DNA of 64,000 nt, taken from contig CALEUX010000052.1 in assembly GCA_937920475.1 (NCBI GenBank), forward strand, positions 21,316 to 85,315, in the 5' to 3' direction. Origin of the DNA: an uncultured Marinilabiliaceae bacterium (lineage in GTDB: Bacteria; Bacteroidota; Bacteroidia; Bacteroidales; Marinilabiliaceae). Within the stretch, counting starts at the first letter, position 1. Each line of letters starts with the position of its first letter. Of the stretch, positions 38,087 to 45,195 are shown piece by piece. The translations under genes and the position numbers were made by a program. Below the pieces are notes generated by a model. It saw nothing but the letters and a program-made list of their open reading frames with translations. It had not been told where the DNA came from and did not search any database.

Positions 38087-38380
38087 TTATTTGCAACCAC
38101 AACCGCAATCATTTTTTGTTTCTTTAGGTTTACACCCACAATTATCATTATCCCCATCGTGCTTACAATCGCATGGCGTTCCAATAATAACTTCGGTTGA
38201 CTTAATAATTGCAATAGCATCTTTTCCCTCTTTTAAATCGAGGTCGGCAATTGCATCCTTCGATATTATTGCAGAAATAATATTTCCACATCCTAAATCG
38301 AGAACTACTTTTGAGGTGATTAACCCTTCTTCTACGTTTACAACTTTCCCTTTGAGTTGATTTCTGGCGCTTAGTTTCAT
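38087..38380 (-). CDS. Molbindin (Mop) with cysteine-rich C-terminal tail
   Basis: Residues 1-67 are a single Mop domain (MKLSARNQLKGKVVNVEEGLI and DAIAIIKSTEVIIG), which forms oligomers that bind molybdate. Residues 70-97 are a hydrophilic tail with seven Cys at 70, 72, 81, 83, 92, 94 and 96 in CxC pairs plus one His, resembling a metallothionein or a thiol metal-binding arm. Stand-alone Mop proteins normally end near residue 70. It is the first gene of the Mo set, 3 bases before modE. Confidence 0.85.
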   Translation of the reverse strand: MKLSARNQLKGKVVNVEEGLITSKVVLDLGCGNIISAIISKDAIADLDLKEGKDAIAIIKSTEVIIGTPCDCKHDGDNDNCGCKPKETKNDCGCGCK

Positions 38381-38602
38381 TTTTAATTAGTTTAGAAATA
38401 TTGGTTATTGTTGATAAAGTCACTTGAGAAAATTCAATACTCGCAATTTAATATCGTTTAGTTAAGCTCTTTTACCCCTAAATCCCCTAAAGGGGACTTT
38501 ACAAGATGCCATGGAAATTCACTCTTCAAGGGGTTAGGGGGTAAAATGAGTAGCAATAAATTTTCTTAACTAAACGACATTGACTCGTAATTGGCCAAAT
38601 AA
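38381..38602. other. nifV-mop intergenic region with large inverted repeat
   Basis: The stretch separates the nif genes from the Mo-uptake set. It contains a long imperfect inverted repeat (38469-38547), TTTTACCCCTAAATCCCCT against AGGGGTTAGGGGGTAAAA, around about 40 bases. It could act as terminator of the nifENB-fd-nifV transcript. Confidence 0.6.
38469..38547. repeat. Inverted repeat of the C4/G4 family
   Basis: The arms ACCCCTAAATCCCCT and AGGGGTTAGGGGGT pair with few mismatches; a nested CCCCTAAAGGGG lies in the left arm. Related CCCCCTTTAG...GTTAGGGGG sequence occurs at about 29270-29320 and 43295-43340. Confidence 0.65.
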
Positions 38603-39814
38603 TTAATACGCCAACCAATCGTTTTCAATTCGAGAAAGGGTTGTTCGCATAACCAATGCAGGATGGGACAACGTTAAGTTCTTTTCTCCTTGAATTTGAT
38701 TGTAATACTCCAAAATCTCCGATTCGGAAATTGCCCGCTTTAATTTAATTGATTGCCGTTTAACCTGTTCAAGAATTTCATTGCATTCGCTTTCCGAAAC
38801 TTCGATATTTAAGCACTTAAAGAAGTGCCTTATGCTTTCCCCTCCGCTGTGTTTTCCAAACACAAAAGGAAGCTCTTTACTACCAATTGCATCTGCATCA
38901 ATCAACTGGTACGATTTTCTGTGGCGAAGGATTGACGAAGTGTGAATCCCACTCTCGTGTGCCATGGCCAGATTTCCGGTAATGGGTTTAGAATCGGAAA
39001 TTGGGCGTTTAGAAGCCTTAGCCACGTATTGCGACAGCTTAGAAAAAACTTTGGTATTGATACCTGTTTTACAGTTTTCGCCATATTCAAAAGCCATAAC
39101 CACCTCTTCCAAAGCAGCATTACCGGCGCGTTCTCCCAAACCGTTAACAGTAACACTAAAACTCTGAACACCTGTTTCGAAGGCAGCCAGCACATTGGCA
39201 GTGGCCAAACCTAAATCGTTATGGGCATGAAATTCCAAGGGAACATCGGGATGCACCAGAAAAATGCCATTAAAAAGTTTTGATGTTCCCCGGGGAGTTA
39301 AAGTTCCAACGGTATCGGCAATCCTTATTCTGGAAGCACCAAAATCAAGAGCTTTACCAATAAATTCGTTCAGAAAACCTATTTCAGCTCGTGATGCATC
39401 CTGTGCCCCAATTGTTACGAAGCGGAACTCATTCAATGCCATTGATACAATTCCTTTCATAGAATCCATCACCCAATTGTGGCTCTTGTTCATGCTGTTA
39501 AGCAAGATGGTTGAAACCGGAAACGATATGTGTACCCCATCGGTGCCACATTGCACGGCAGCTTTAATATCATCCTTATTAACCCGGCACCAGGCTGTTG
39601 TAATAAAACCAAAGCCTGCAGAAATAAGTGCTTTTATGTCAGCCACCTCAGATGCTCCCATAGCAGGTGTACCGATTTCCAGTTCGGGAATTCCTGCATC
39701 GCTCAACATGCTGCATATAGCCAACTTATCGTTGAGATTAAAAACTACACCGGGAGCTTGTTCTCCATCGCGCAGGGTGGTATCTAAAAAACTAGGCTTA
39801 AAATTTTCATGCAT
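38603..39814 (-). CDS. nifV: Homocitrate synthase
   Basis: NifV makes homocitrate, the organic ligand of FeMo-co, from acetyl-CoA and 2-oxoglutarate. The 403 residues show the DRE-TIM signature FLDTTLRDGEQAPGVVF (about 9-25), the second motif LEFHAHNDLGLATANVLAAFETG (about 195-217) and NGLGERAGNAALEEVVMA. The related isopropylmalate synthases share these motifs; the nif setting decides for NifV. It follows the ferredoxin gene by 132 bases. Confidence 0.92.
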   Translation of the reverse strand: MHENFKPSFLDTTLRDGEQAPGVVFNLNDKLAICSMLSDAGIPELEIGTPAMGASEVADIKALISAGFGFITTAWCRVNKDDIKAAVQCGTDGVHISFPVSTILLNSMNKSHNWVMDSMKGIVSMALNEFRFVTIGAQDASRAEIGFLNEFIGKALDFGASRIRIADTVGTLTPRGTSKLFNGIFLVHPDVPLEFHAHNDLGLATANVLAAFETGVQSFSVTVNGLGERAGNAALEEVVMAFEYGENCKTGINTKVFSKLSQYVAKASKRPISDSKPITGNLAMAHESGIHTSSILRHRKSYQLIDADAIGSKELPFVFGKHSGGESIRHFFKCLNIEVSESECNEILEQVKRQSIKLKRAISESEILEYYNQIQGEKNLTLSHPALVMRTTLSRIENDWLAY

Positions 39815-39946
39815 AGCAATTTAGCTTTAAAAAGAGTCTTCGGGGATGCCATTGAGCTGTTGTTTATAAAAACCAGGCAACACTACCTAAGCCCAACCCT
39901 ACCATGAAAAAAGGGCTTTAAGCACCACCCGAAGACAATTTTCGGG
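39815..39946. other. Structured element between the [2Fe-2S] ferredoxin gene and nifV
   Basis: GTCTTCGGGG (39836-39845) pairs with CCCGAAGAC (39928-39936), enclosing a second inverted repeat AAGCCC (39889-39894) with GGGCTT (39913-39918). The whole can fold as a two-stem structure of about 100 nt in the nif transcript. It may be a processing site, attenuator or small RNA. Confidence 0.5.
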
Positions 39947-40255
39947 TTAGTTTGATACCAAATACTTCTCGCATGAAAGACCATCTTCCAGGGCATCCAA
40001 TATTTCGTCGATGGCTGCTTCGTTTTCCACTTTTCCGTACCATAAATTGTTGGGATGGATAACGATGACAGGCCCTTCGGAGCAAACATTAAGGCATCCG
40101 GTGGATGATACGGCCACATCGAGACCGCGGTCGGTAGCCTCTTCGGTAATGTATTGTATCAATCCGGTGGCACCTTTTTTATTACAAGCCCCCTGGGCAT
40201 CGCCGGCAACACGAAATGAGTTGCATACTAAAATGTGATAGGTTGGTTTTTTCAT
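39947..40255 (-). CDS. Thioredoxin-like [2Fe-2S] ferredoxin
   Basis: The 102-residue protein has the Cys pattern of Shethna/NuoE-type ferredoxins: VCNSFR (Cys 11), GACNKKG (Cys 24), then STGCLNVCSEGPVIVIHP with Cys about 54 and 58. Such ferredoxins are found in many nif clusters and are thought to donate electrons or protect or assemble nitrogenase. It lies between nifB and nifV. Confidence 0.9.
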   Translation of the reverse strand: MKKPTYHILVCNSFRVAGDAQGACNKKGATGLIQYITEEATDRGLDVAVSSTGCLNVCSEGPVIVIHPNNLWYGKVENEAAIDEILDALEDGLSCEKYLVSN

Positions 40256-40261
40256 GGCTGT

Positions 40262-40449
40262 TTAGTTTAGTTGATGAGTTTTAAGTTTAGAGTTTATTGT
40301 TTAGAGTTTAGAGTTTAGAGTTGGTTGTTGGTTGTTGATAGTTGATTGTTTGGGGTTTTGAGTATTATGCCTTCTGACCTTGGAACCTTCTTACCTTCCA
40401 ACCATCAACTCAAAACTCCCCAACTAATGACTGAACACTGATAACTGAT
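40262..40449. repeat. Heptamer inverted-repeat array in the nifB-ferredoxin gap
   Basis: The left half holds units GTTTAGA/GTTTAGT/GTTGATA in tandem; the right half (about 40395-40445) holds the complementary kind, AACCATC-AACTCAA-AACTCCC. Together they can form a long imperfect hairpin that fills the whole 195-base gap. Confidence 0.8.
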
Positions 40450-40450
40450 T

Positions 40451-41722
40451 TCAGGCACATCCCTGGGCGTTTCCTTTGCAGTTTCTGCCGCAACGGAAGG
40501 CGTCTTGTTTGGCGATGCTTCGGATGGGTTTATGGTTGTAAATACCATCCAAACCCTCGTCGATAAGGCCAGTCATTTCGATGATGCGAACCCCGCAACT
40601 GCCGATGATGGCTTTCGGGTTTTCGCCCACACCTGAAACCAACAGTGCACGGCAATCCTTTAAGAGGCGAGCCATATCGAGCCAGCGGTTATCGCCTGTA
40701 CCAGCGGGTGGTGCTTCGCGCTCTTCCACAAACTGAAACCCTTTGGGCGATTTGCGGAAGATGTAAAAGGCTTTGGTTTCGCCCAAATGCATATTCACCA
40801 ACAGTCCTTCACGGGTGGCCACAGCCACGTAGGGTCGCTCCTCTTCGGTGAATGGTTCTCGTTTTGCAAATTCTTTTAGCATCACATGCGTATCATTTAA
40901 ATCTTTACCCAATAAACCGGCAGCATCGGCACGACAACGGGCACAGTGCGACATCAGCTTCAGATATTTAGATGCTTCCATGCGTGTTTTAAAAACCATT
41001 TTAGAATCAGGCTGCACTATGTTCTCAAAAGCGGTTCCTTTGGCGGCAATCATGGGGATACAATTTATCACATCGGCACCCAATGCTGCGCAAACTCTTG
41101 CCACCTCCCCAATGTGATGGTCGTTGATGCCCGGCATTATTACCGAATTAATTTTAACCGTGATGCCTTTCTCCTTTAGAGCGGGAATGCACTGCAACTG
41201 CTCACGCAACAGCACTTTGGCACCCTCTTCTCCCCTATACACCTTTTTATTGAAGCGCACCCATTTATAAACTTTCGCCGTAACGGCAGGGTCGATGGCA
41301 TTGATGGTTATGGTGACATGCGACACGCCAATTTTCGCCAAATCATTGATATACGGATAGAGGTTTAGCCCATTGGTTGAAACACAAAAGAGTTTATCGG
41401 GATAAGCTTCTTTGATGCGCTGCATGGTTTCCAACGTTTCATCGGGGTTGGCAAACGGGTCGCCAGGCCCGGCAATTCCCACCACCGACAGGTTGTCCAG
41501 CTTATCGTCTAACGCCCTGAAATACTCATACGCCTGAAAAGGTTTCAGCACCGTGGAGGTAACCCCCGGCCGGCTTTCGTTAACGCAATCGTACTGACGG
41601 TTGCAGTAGTTGCACTGTATGTTGCAATTGGGAGCAACCGGTAAATGCACCCTGGCGTGAGAATGCCTCGCTTCTTCATCGAAACAGGGATGGGCTACGG
41701 ATGTGTTGGTTTCGTTTATCAT
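40451..41722 (-). CDS. nifB: NifB, FeMo-co core synthase (radical SAM + NifX-like domain)
   Basis: NifB builds the Fe8S9C precursor (NifB-co). The 423 residues comprise a radical SAM domain with CNIQCNYCNRQYDC (about 33-46; CxxxCxxC), VGIAGPGDPFANP, and a C-terminal Di-Nase FeMo-co/NifX-like domain from about residue 295 (YVAVATREGLLVNMHLGE). It ends in FRCGRNCKGNAQGCA, a Cys-rich tail found in NifB-NifX fusions. It is followed by the ferredoxin and nifV genes. Confidence 0.97.
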   Translation of the reverse strand: MINETNTSVAHPCFDEEARHSHARVHLPVAPNCNIQCNYCNRQYDCVNESRPGVTSTVLKPFQAYEYFRALDDKLDNLSVVGIAGPGDPFANPDETLETMQRIKEAYPDKLFCVSTNGLNLYPYINDLAKIGVSHVTITINAIDPAVTAKVYKWVRFNKKVYRGEEGAKVLLREQLQCIPALKEKGITVKINSVIMPGINDHHIGEVARVCAALGADVINCIPMIAAKGTAFENIVQPDSKMVFKTRMEASKYLKLMSHCARCRADAAGLLGKDLNDTHVMLKEFAKREPFTEEERPYVAVATREGLLVNMHLGETKAFYIFRKSPKGFQFVEEREAPPAGTGDNRWLDMARLLKDCRALLVSGVGENPKAIIGSCGVRIIEMTGLIDEGLDGIYNHKPIRSIAKQDAFRCGRNCKGNAQGCA

Positions 41723-41729
41723 GGCGTTT

Positions 41730-41846
41730 CTTTATTAGTTTAGGGTTTAGGGTTTAGGGTTTAGGGTTGAGAGTTGTCTCAGATTCCAACCATCAACTCT
41801 GAACTATCAACTATCAACTCCGAACTTTAAACTTTGAACTTCGAAC
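41730..41846. repeat. Heptamer inverted-repeat array in the nifN-nifB gap
   Basis: Four exact TTTAGGG units (about 41738-41768) and GTTGAGA lead into a centre near 41782, followed by the complementary half with AACTCTG, AACTATC, AACTATC, AACTCCG, AACTTTA, AACTTTG, AACTTCG. The array occupies essentially the whole gap. Confidence 0.85.
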
Positions 41847-43214
41847 TTATATATACTTATACCCTACCGGGCTGTTTTCCTGTTTGTATTCGATGAGGGC
41901 GTTTACAATGCGGTCGAACAATTCCTGGGTGCCACGATAACCGATGTGGTGGATGCGTGATGCGCCAAAGCGGTCGTGAATGGGAAAGCCGGCGCGAACC
42001 AAAGGAATTTTCATCTCCCGGGCGATGTAGTAGCCTTTGCTGTTGCCTATCATGATATCAGGCTTAAGCTCCTGCATGATTTCACGCATTGAGGCAAAGT
42101 CGGAGCCATCGGCAATGCAGATATCGGGACCGGCAATCGTCTCAAGGGTGCTTTTCATTAACCCGCTTGCAGCACCCGAGGCTACCAAAACCGGCACCAT
42201 TCCAATCTCAAGAAGAAAAGCCGCCAGTGCAATCACAAAATCCTCTTCGCCATAAATCACGGCACGTTTGCCAAACACATATTTATGGGCATCCACGTAA
42301 GCATCAATCAGGCGGCCGCGCTCCTTTTGGTGTTTATCGGGCATCGGACTTTGAGCTATACCACTCAGCAGGTTAAAGAATTTATCACTGACATCTATGC
42401 CAATTGGAAAACCAAGCTGGTGGTTCGTTACAAACATTTTTTCCTGTAGCCACTGTCCGGCACTTACTATTGAGTTTCCAATTGTACTTTTTCCACCACG
42501 ATTAAATACAGTCCCAAATTCTATGGTTGCTTTTGCAGAGCCGGTCATCTCAAGCTCAGAAATGGTAGTCCCACCCGAAGGAACCAATTGATACTCGCGG
42601 GTGTGCACATTGTCGAGTGTTTCTGAATAGTCGGGAAAAACAGTGGCAGGTATATGAAAATCGATGCAAAGTTCTTTCAGATACCGGATATCGGCCGGCG
42701 ATACAAATCCGGGAAAAATATTGATCTGGCTACCGGTTTTACCCGACTTTGCGAACCGCGCCACAGCCGCAATGGCAGCCTGGTGAAACCCATTCATGTG
42801 CGTACCGCAATAGCTGGGTGTAGAGACATTGAAAAACAGTGGCGTATTTCCGTTTTGCCCCGTGTAATCGCGTATCAGCGCATCCACATCTTCGCCAATG
42901 GTTTCGCTCAGGCAGGTTGATGCAACGCCTATCACAGCAGGGTTATATTGTTTTATGATGTTGTTGATGCCTGTTACAAAATTCTGCCCGCCACCAAAAA
43001 CCGCAGCTTCCTCACTAAAGTTTGTGGATGCAATATCCACCGGCTCTTTGTAATGGCTTATCATGTAGCGACGGATGTAAGTGCTGCACCCCTGCGAACC
43101 ATGAATGAGCGGCACACATCCTTCAATACCTTTAAACACCAGCGATGCACCAAGAGGCGCACAAAGTTTGCAGGCATTGCGTGTGGATGATGTTGATTTT
43201 GAGATGTTAGCCAT
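41847..43214 (-). CDS. nifN: Nitrogenase cofactor biosynthesis protein NifN
   Basis: NifN pairs with NifE in the scaffold where NifB-co matures to FeMo-co. The 455-residue protein is homologous to NifK: CKLCAPLGASLVFKGIEGCVPLIHGSQGC (split by positions 16-44), VASTCLSETIGEDVDALI and TPSYCGTHMNGFHQA. It is longer and more NifK-like than some NifN. It follows nifE with a 134-base, repeat-filled gap. Confidence 0.94.
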   Translation of the reverse strand: MANISKSTSSTRNACKLCAPLGASLVFKGIEGCVPLIHGSQGCSTYIRRYMISHYKEPVDIASTNFSEEAAVFGGGQNFVTGINNIIKQYNPAVIGVASTCLSETIGEDVDALIRDYTGQNGNTPLFFNVSTPSYCGTHMNGFHQAAIAAVARFAKSGKTGSQINIFPGFVSPADIRYLKELCIDFHIPATVFPDYSETLDNVHTREYQLVPSGGTTISELEMTGSAKATIEFGTVFNRGGKSTIGNSIVSAGQWLQEKMFVTNHQLGFPIGIDVSDKFFNLLSGIAQSPMPDKHQKERGRLIDAYVDAHKYVFGKRAVIYGEEDFVIALAAFLLEIGMVPVLVASGAASGLMKSTLETIAGPDICIADGSDFASMREIMQELKPDIMIGNSKGYYIAREMKIPLVRAGFPIHDRFGASRIHHIGYRGTQELFDRIVNALIEYKQENSPVGYKYI

Positions 43215-43348
43215 TTTTTAGGTTTTAGGTTCTATGTTCTATGTTTAGGGTTTTGAGTTGAGGGTTCAGGGTTTAAGGTTTAAAGTTTTTATCTGAGCAT
43301 TTGGGGTTCCCCCTTTAGGAGGTTAGGGGGTGTGGGTTAGGGGTTTTA
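43215..43348. repeat. Heptamer and C4/G4 repeats in the nifE-nifN gap
   Basis: Units GTTTTAG, GTTCTAT, GTTTAGG, GTTGAGG, GTTTAAG run from 43220 to 43290, then TTCCCCCTTTAGGAGGTTAGGGGGTG (43305-43335 region), which folds on itself. The sequence TCTGAGCATTTGGGGTTCCCCC is nearly repeated at about 29257-29280. Confidence 0.75.
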
Positions 43349-44677
43349 TTATTTGGTGAATTTCCAGATGGGACTCATGGTGGTGGCATAAATCTCTTTG
43401 GCAAAATTCATCATACCTTCGTAGCCTGCCAGTGCTTCTTTGCGTTCGTGGTTATGGTCGCAGAAGCCAATGCCTATTTTATGGGCTATGGGGCGCTCCT
43501 TCACGCCACCAATAAATACATCGGCCTGCTTCTCCTTCACAAAGTTGGAAAGCTCCACCGGGTTGGAGTCGTCCACAATGATGGTATCTTCGTCACTCAG
43601 CTTTTTAATCACCTCATAATCATCGGAATTACCGGTTTGCGAACCCACAATCACGGTTTTTACACCAATAAGGCGAAGCGCTTTGATAAGTGAAATAGCT
43701 TTAAACGCCCCTCCCACATAAACAGCAGCCCGCTTGCCTTCCAAACGCTCGCGGTACCATTGCAAAGCCGGCATCAACCGCCCAACCTCCTCGCGCACAA
43801 TGTCACGGGCCTTTGCCATCAGCTCATCGCTGTTAAAAAATTTGGCCACCTCGTAAAGTGCGTCCGACATGTCTTCAATGCCAAAGTAAGAGACGTGTAT
43901 AAACGGCACATTGTACTTATCCTTCATCAAACGGGCCAAATGAGCCATTGAGCCGGAACATTGCACCACGTTAAGGGCGGCATTGTGCGCGTTACGAATG
44001 GCATCCACACGTCCGTCGCCCGTAATGGTGGCATTGATGTGAACGCCCATTCGTTTGTAGTAATCCATCAGAATCCAAAGCTCACCAGCAAGGTTAAAAT
44101 CGCCAAGTATGTTAATGCTGTATTTGGGAACAGGCATATCCAGCGTTCCTACCAGGTTAAAAAGCGCCTCACAAGCCACTTTGTAGCCATCCTTTTTAGA
44201 GCCTTGGAAACCGGGTGCCTGAACGGGAAGTACAGGTATGTTTTTCTCCTGCGCTACCTGCTTGCAAATTTTCTCCACATCATCGCCAATAATGCCCACA
44301 ATGCATGTGGAATAAACAAATGCAGCTTTTGGATTGTACTTGTCGATAAGTTCAGTTAAGCCTTGATATAGTTTTGGTTCTCCACCAAACACCACCTCTT
44401 TCTCGCTGAGGTCGGTGGAAAAACTCATACGGTGCAGCTCAGGCCCCGACGACATGGCTCCGCGGATGTCCCATGTGTATGCGGCACAACCAATTGGCCC
44501 ATGAATGATATGGAGCGCATCGGCAATGGGGTATAAAACCACCCTTGAACCGCAAAACACACAGGCCCGCTGGCTTACACTCCCGGCCACGCTGGGTTTG
44601 TTGCACACCATTTTTCCGGTGTTTGAACCGGAACGGGCAACCTGCTTCTGACGCTCGGTGAGAATGTAATCGGCCAT
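43349..44677 (-). CDS. nifE: Nitrogenase cofactor biosynthesis protein NifE
   Basis: NifE is the alpha-like subunit of the NifEN scaffold. The 442 residues show SQRACVFCGSRVVLYPIADALHIIHGPIGC (Cys residues for the [4Fe-4S] site, about 33-62), STCIVGIIGDDVEKIC, VNATITGD-type centre and a C-terminal IGIGFCDHNHERKEALAGYEGMMNF. It begins the second nif unit, about 520 bases after nifK and behind a terminator. Confidence 0.95.
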   Translation of the reverse strand: MADYILTERQKQVARSGSNTGKMVCNKPSVAGSVSQRACVFCGSRVVLYPIADALHIIHGPIGCAAYTWDIRGAMSSGPELHRMSFSTDLSEKEVVFGGEPKLYQGLTELIDKYNPKAAFVYSTCIVGIIGDDVEKICKQVAQEKNIPVLPVQAPGFQGSKKDGYKVACEALFNLVGTLDMPVPKYSINILGDFNLAGELWILMDYYKRMGVHINATITGDGRVDAIRNAHNAALNVVQCSGSMAHLARLMKDKYNVPFIHVSYFGIEDMSDALYEVAKFFNSDELMAKARDIVREEVGRLMPALQWYRERLEGKRAAVYVGGAFKAISLIKALRLIGVKTVIVGSQTGNSDDYEVIKKLSDEDTIIVDDSNPVELSNFVKEKQADVFIGGVKERPIAHKIGIGFCDHNHERKEALAGYEGMMNFAKEIYATTMSPIWKFTK

Positions 44678-44718
44678 AGTGAATAGGTGTAGATTAATAA
44701 TAGGTTCACTATGGTATA

Positions 44719-44734
44719 AATAAAAATTGTGCCA
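44719..44734 (-). promoter_or_regulatory. Weak sigma-54-like promoter for nifE
   Basis: The reverse strand reads TGGCACAATTTTTATT: a perfect -24 TGGCAC, but the -12 element is TTATT where TTGCA is expected. It lies 57 bases downstream of the nearer palindrome and about 42 bases before the nifE ATG. Confidence 0.35.
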
Positions 44735-44791
44735 CGCATTGCAAAGCGCTTATAACAAACAGCTTAACGCGCCTATCAAAAGAAAACACAA

Positions 44792-44803
44792 TACATTTTT
44801 GTA
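44792..44803. promoter_or_regulatory. Candidate activator site TACA-N4-TGTA (nifE proximal)
   Basis: TACATTTTTGTA is a dyad identical to the copies at 50225 and 52108. It lies 115 bases upstream of the nifE start. Confidence 0.5.
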
Positions 44804-44821
44804 TAGTTTGAAATAATAAAT

Positions 44822-44833
44822 TACATAAATGTA
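44822..44833. promoter_or_regulatory. Candidate activator site TACA-N4-TGTA (nifE distal)
   Basis: TACATAAATGTA followed by GGATTT matches the extended form ATTACATNNNTGTAGGAYTT shared with 50225 and 52108. Confidence 0.55.
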
Positions 44834-44919
44834 GGATTTACAAACACCGGCTTAAAACAAGGATAAGACGCCGGTATTAGTTCTATTTTGACACTTTAAA
44901 ATCACTAACTGATTATGCC

Positions 44920-45000
44920 CTTACAGGGCGACTTTTGGTTTGGTTTACATTCGTAGAGCGTTGCCCTATGTTGCTGATTGCGCCCCGTTGGGGCTAGTTA
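44920..45000. repeat. GC-rich palindromic element in the nifK-nifE gap
   Basis: GCCCTTACAGGGCG, GCGTTGCCCTATG and CGCCCCGTTGGGGCTA are three small hairpins in series, much richer in GC than their surroundings. I have the impression that this series is common between genes in Bacteroidota genomes; only one copy is in this window. Confidence 0.5.
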
Positions 45001-45120
45001 TCCATTATTCATTTTTAAGCATAGGTGTTTCCCCAAAAAACCTTTAAAAATTTCGGAATCTGTCAAAGTAGAATTAGACATCCTCTAAATCTTAGTTAAC
45101 TCACAAATTGCAAAGCAATA

Positions 45121-45156
45121 AAAAGAGCCACACCCCCAATGTGATGCAGCTCTTTT
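45121..45156 (-). terminator. Hairpin terminator after nifK
   Basis: AAAAGAGC and GCTCTTTT enclose a second small stem CACA/TGTG, 40 bases after the nifK stop. The T run on the reverse strand makes it a Rho-independent terminator of the nifHI1I2DK transcript. Confidence 0.8.
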
Positions 45157-45195
45157 GTCCCAAAATTTAACTTAAAATTAAAAACACTCTGAAAC

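Larger units (their letters stand above)
44678..45195. other. 518-base nifK-nifE intergenic region
   Basis: From the nifK side it holds a terminator hairpin (45121-45156), a GC-rich dispersed element (44920-45000), two TACA-N4-TGTA palindromes (44822-44833 and 44792-44803) and a TGGCAC -24-like element (44729-44734). This looks like a true end of the nifHI1I2DK unit and a separate promoter for nifE. Confidence 0.7.

Noticed and set aside
38902..39195. Open frames inside nifV on both strands.
   Set aside because: These are shadows of a well-conserved gene; composition follows nifV codon positions.
41738..41768. TTTAGGG tandem repeat identical to the plant-type telomere unit.
   Set aside because: Only four units inside a degenerate heptamer array in a bacterial nif operon; neighbouring arrays use other units. 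It has no telomere meaning.
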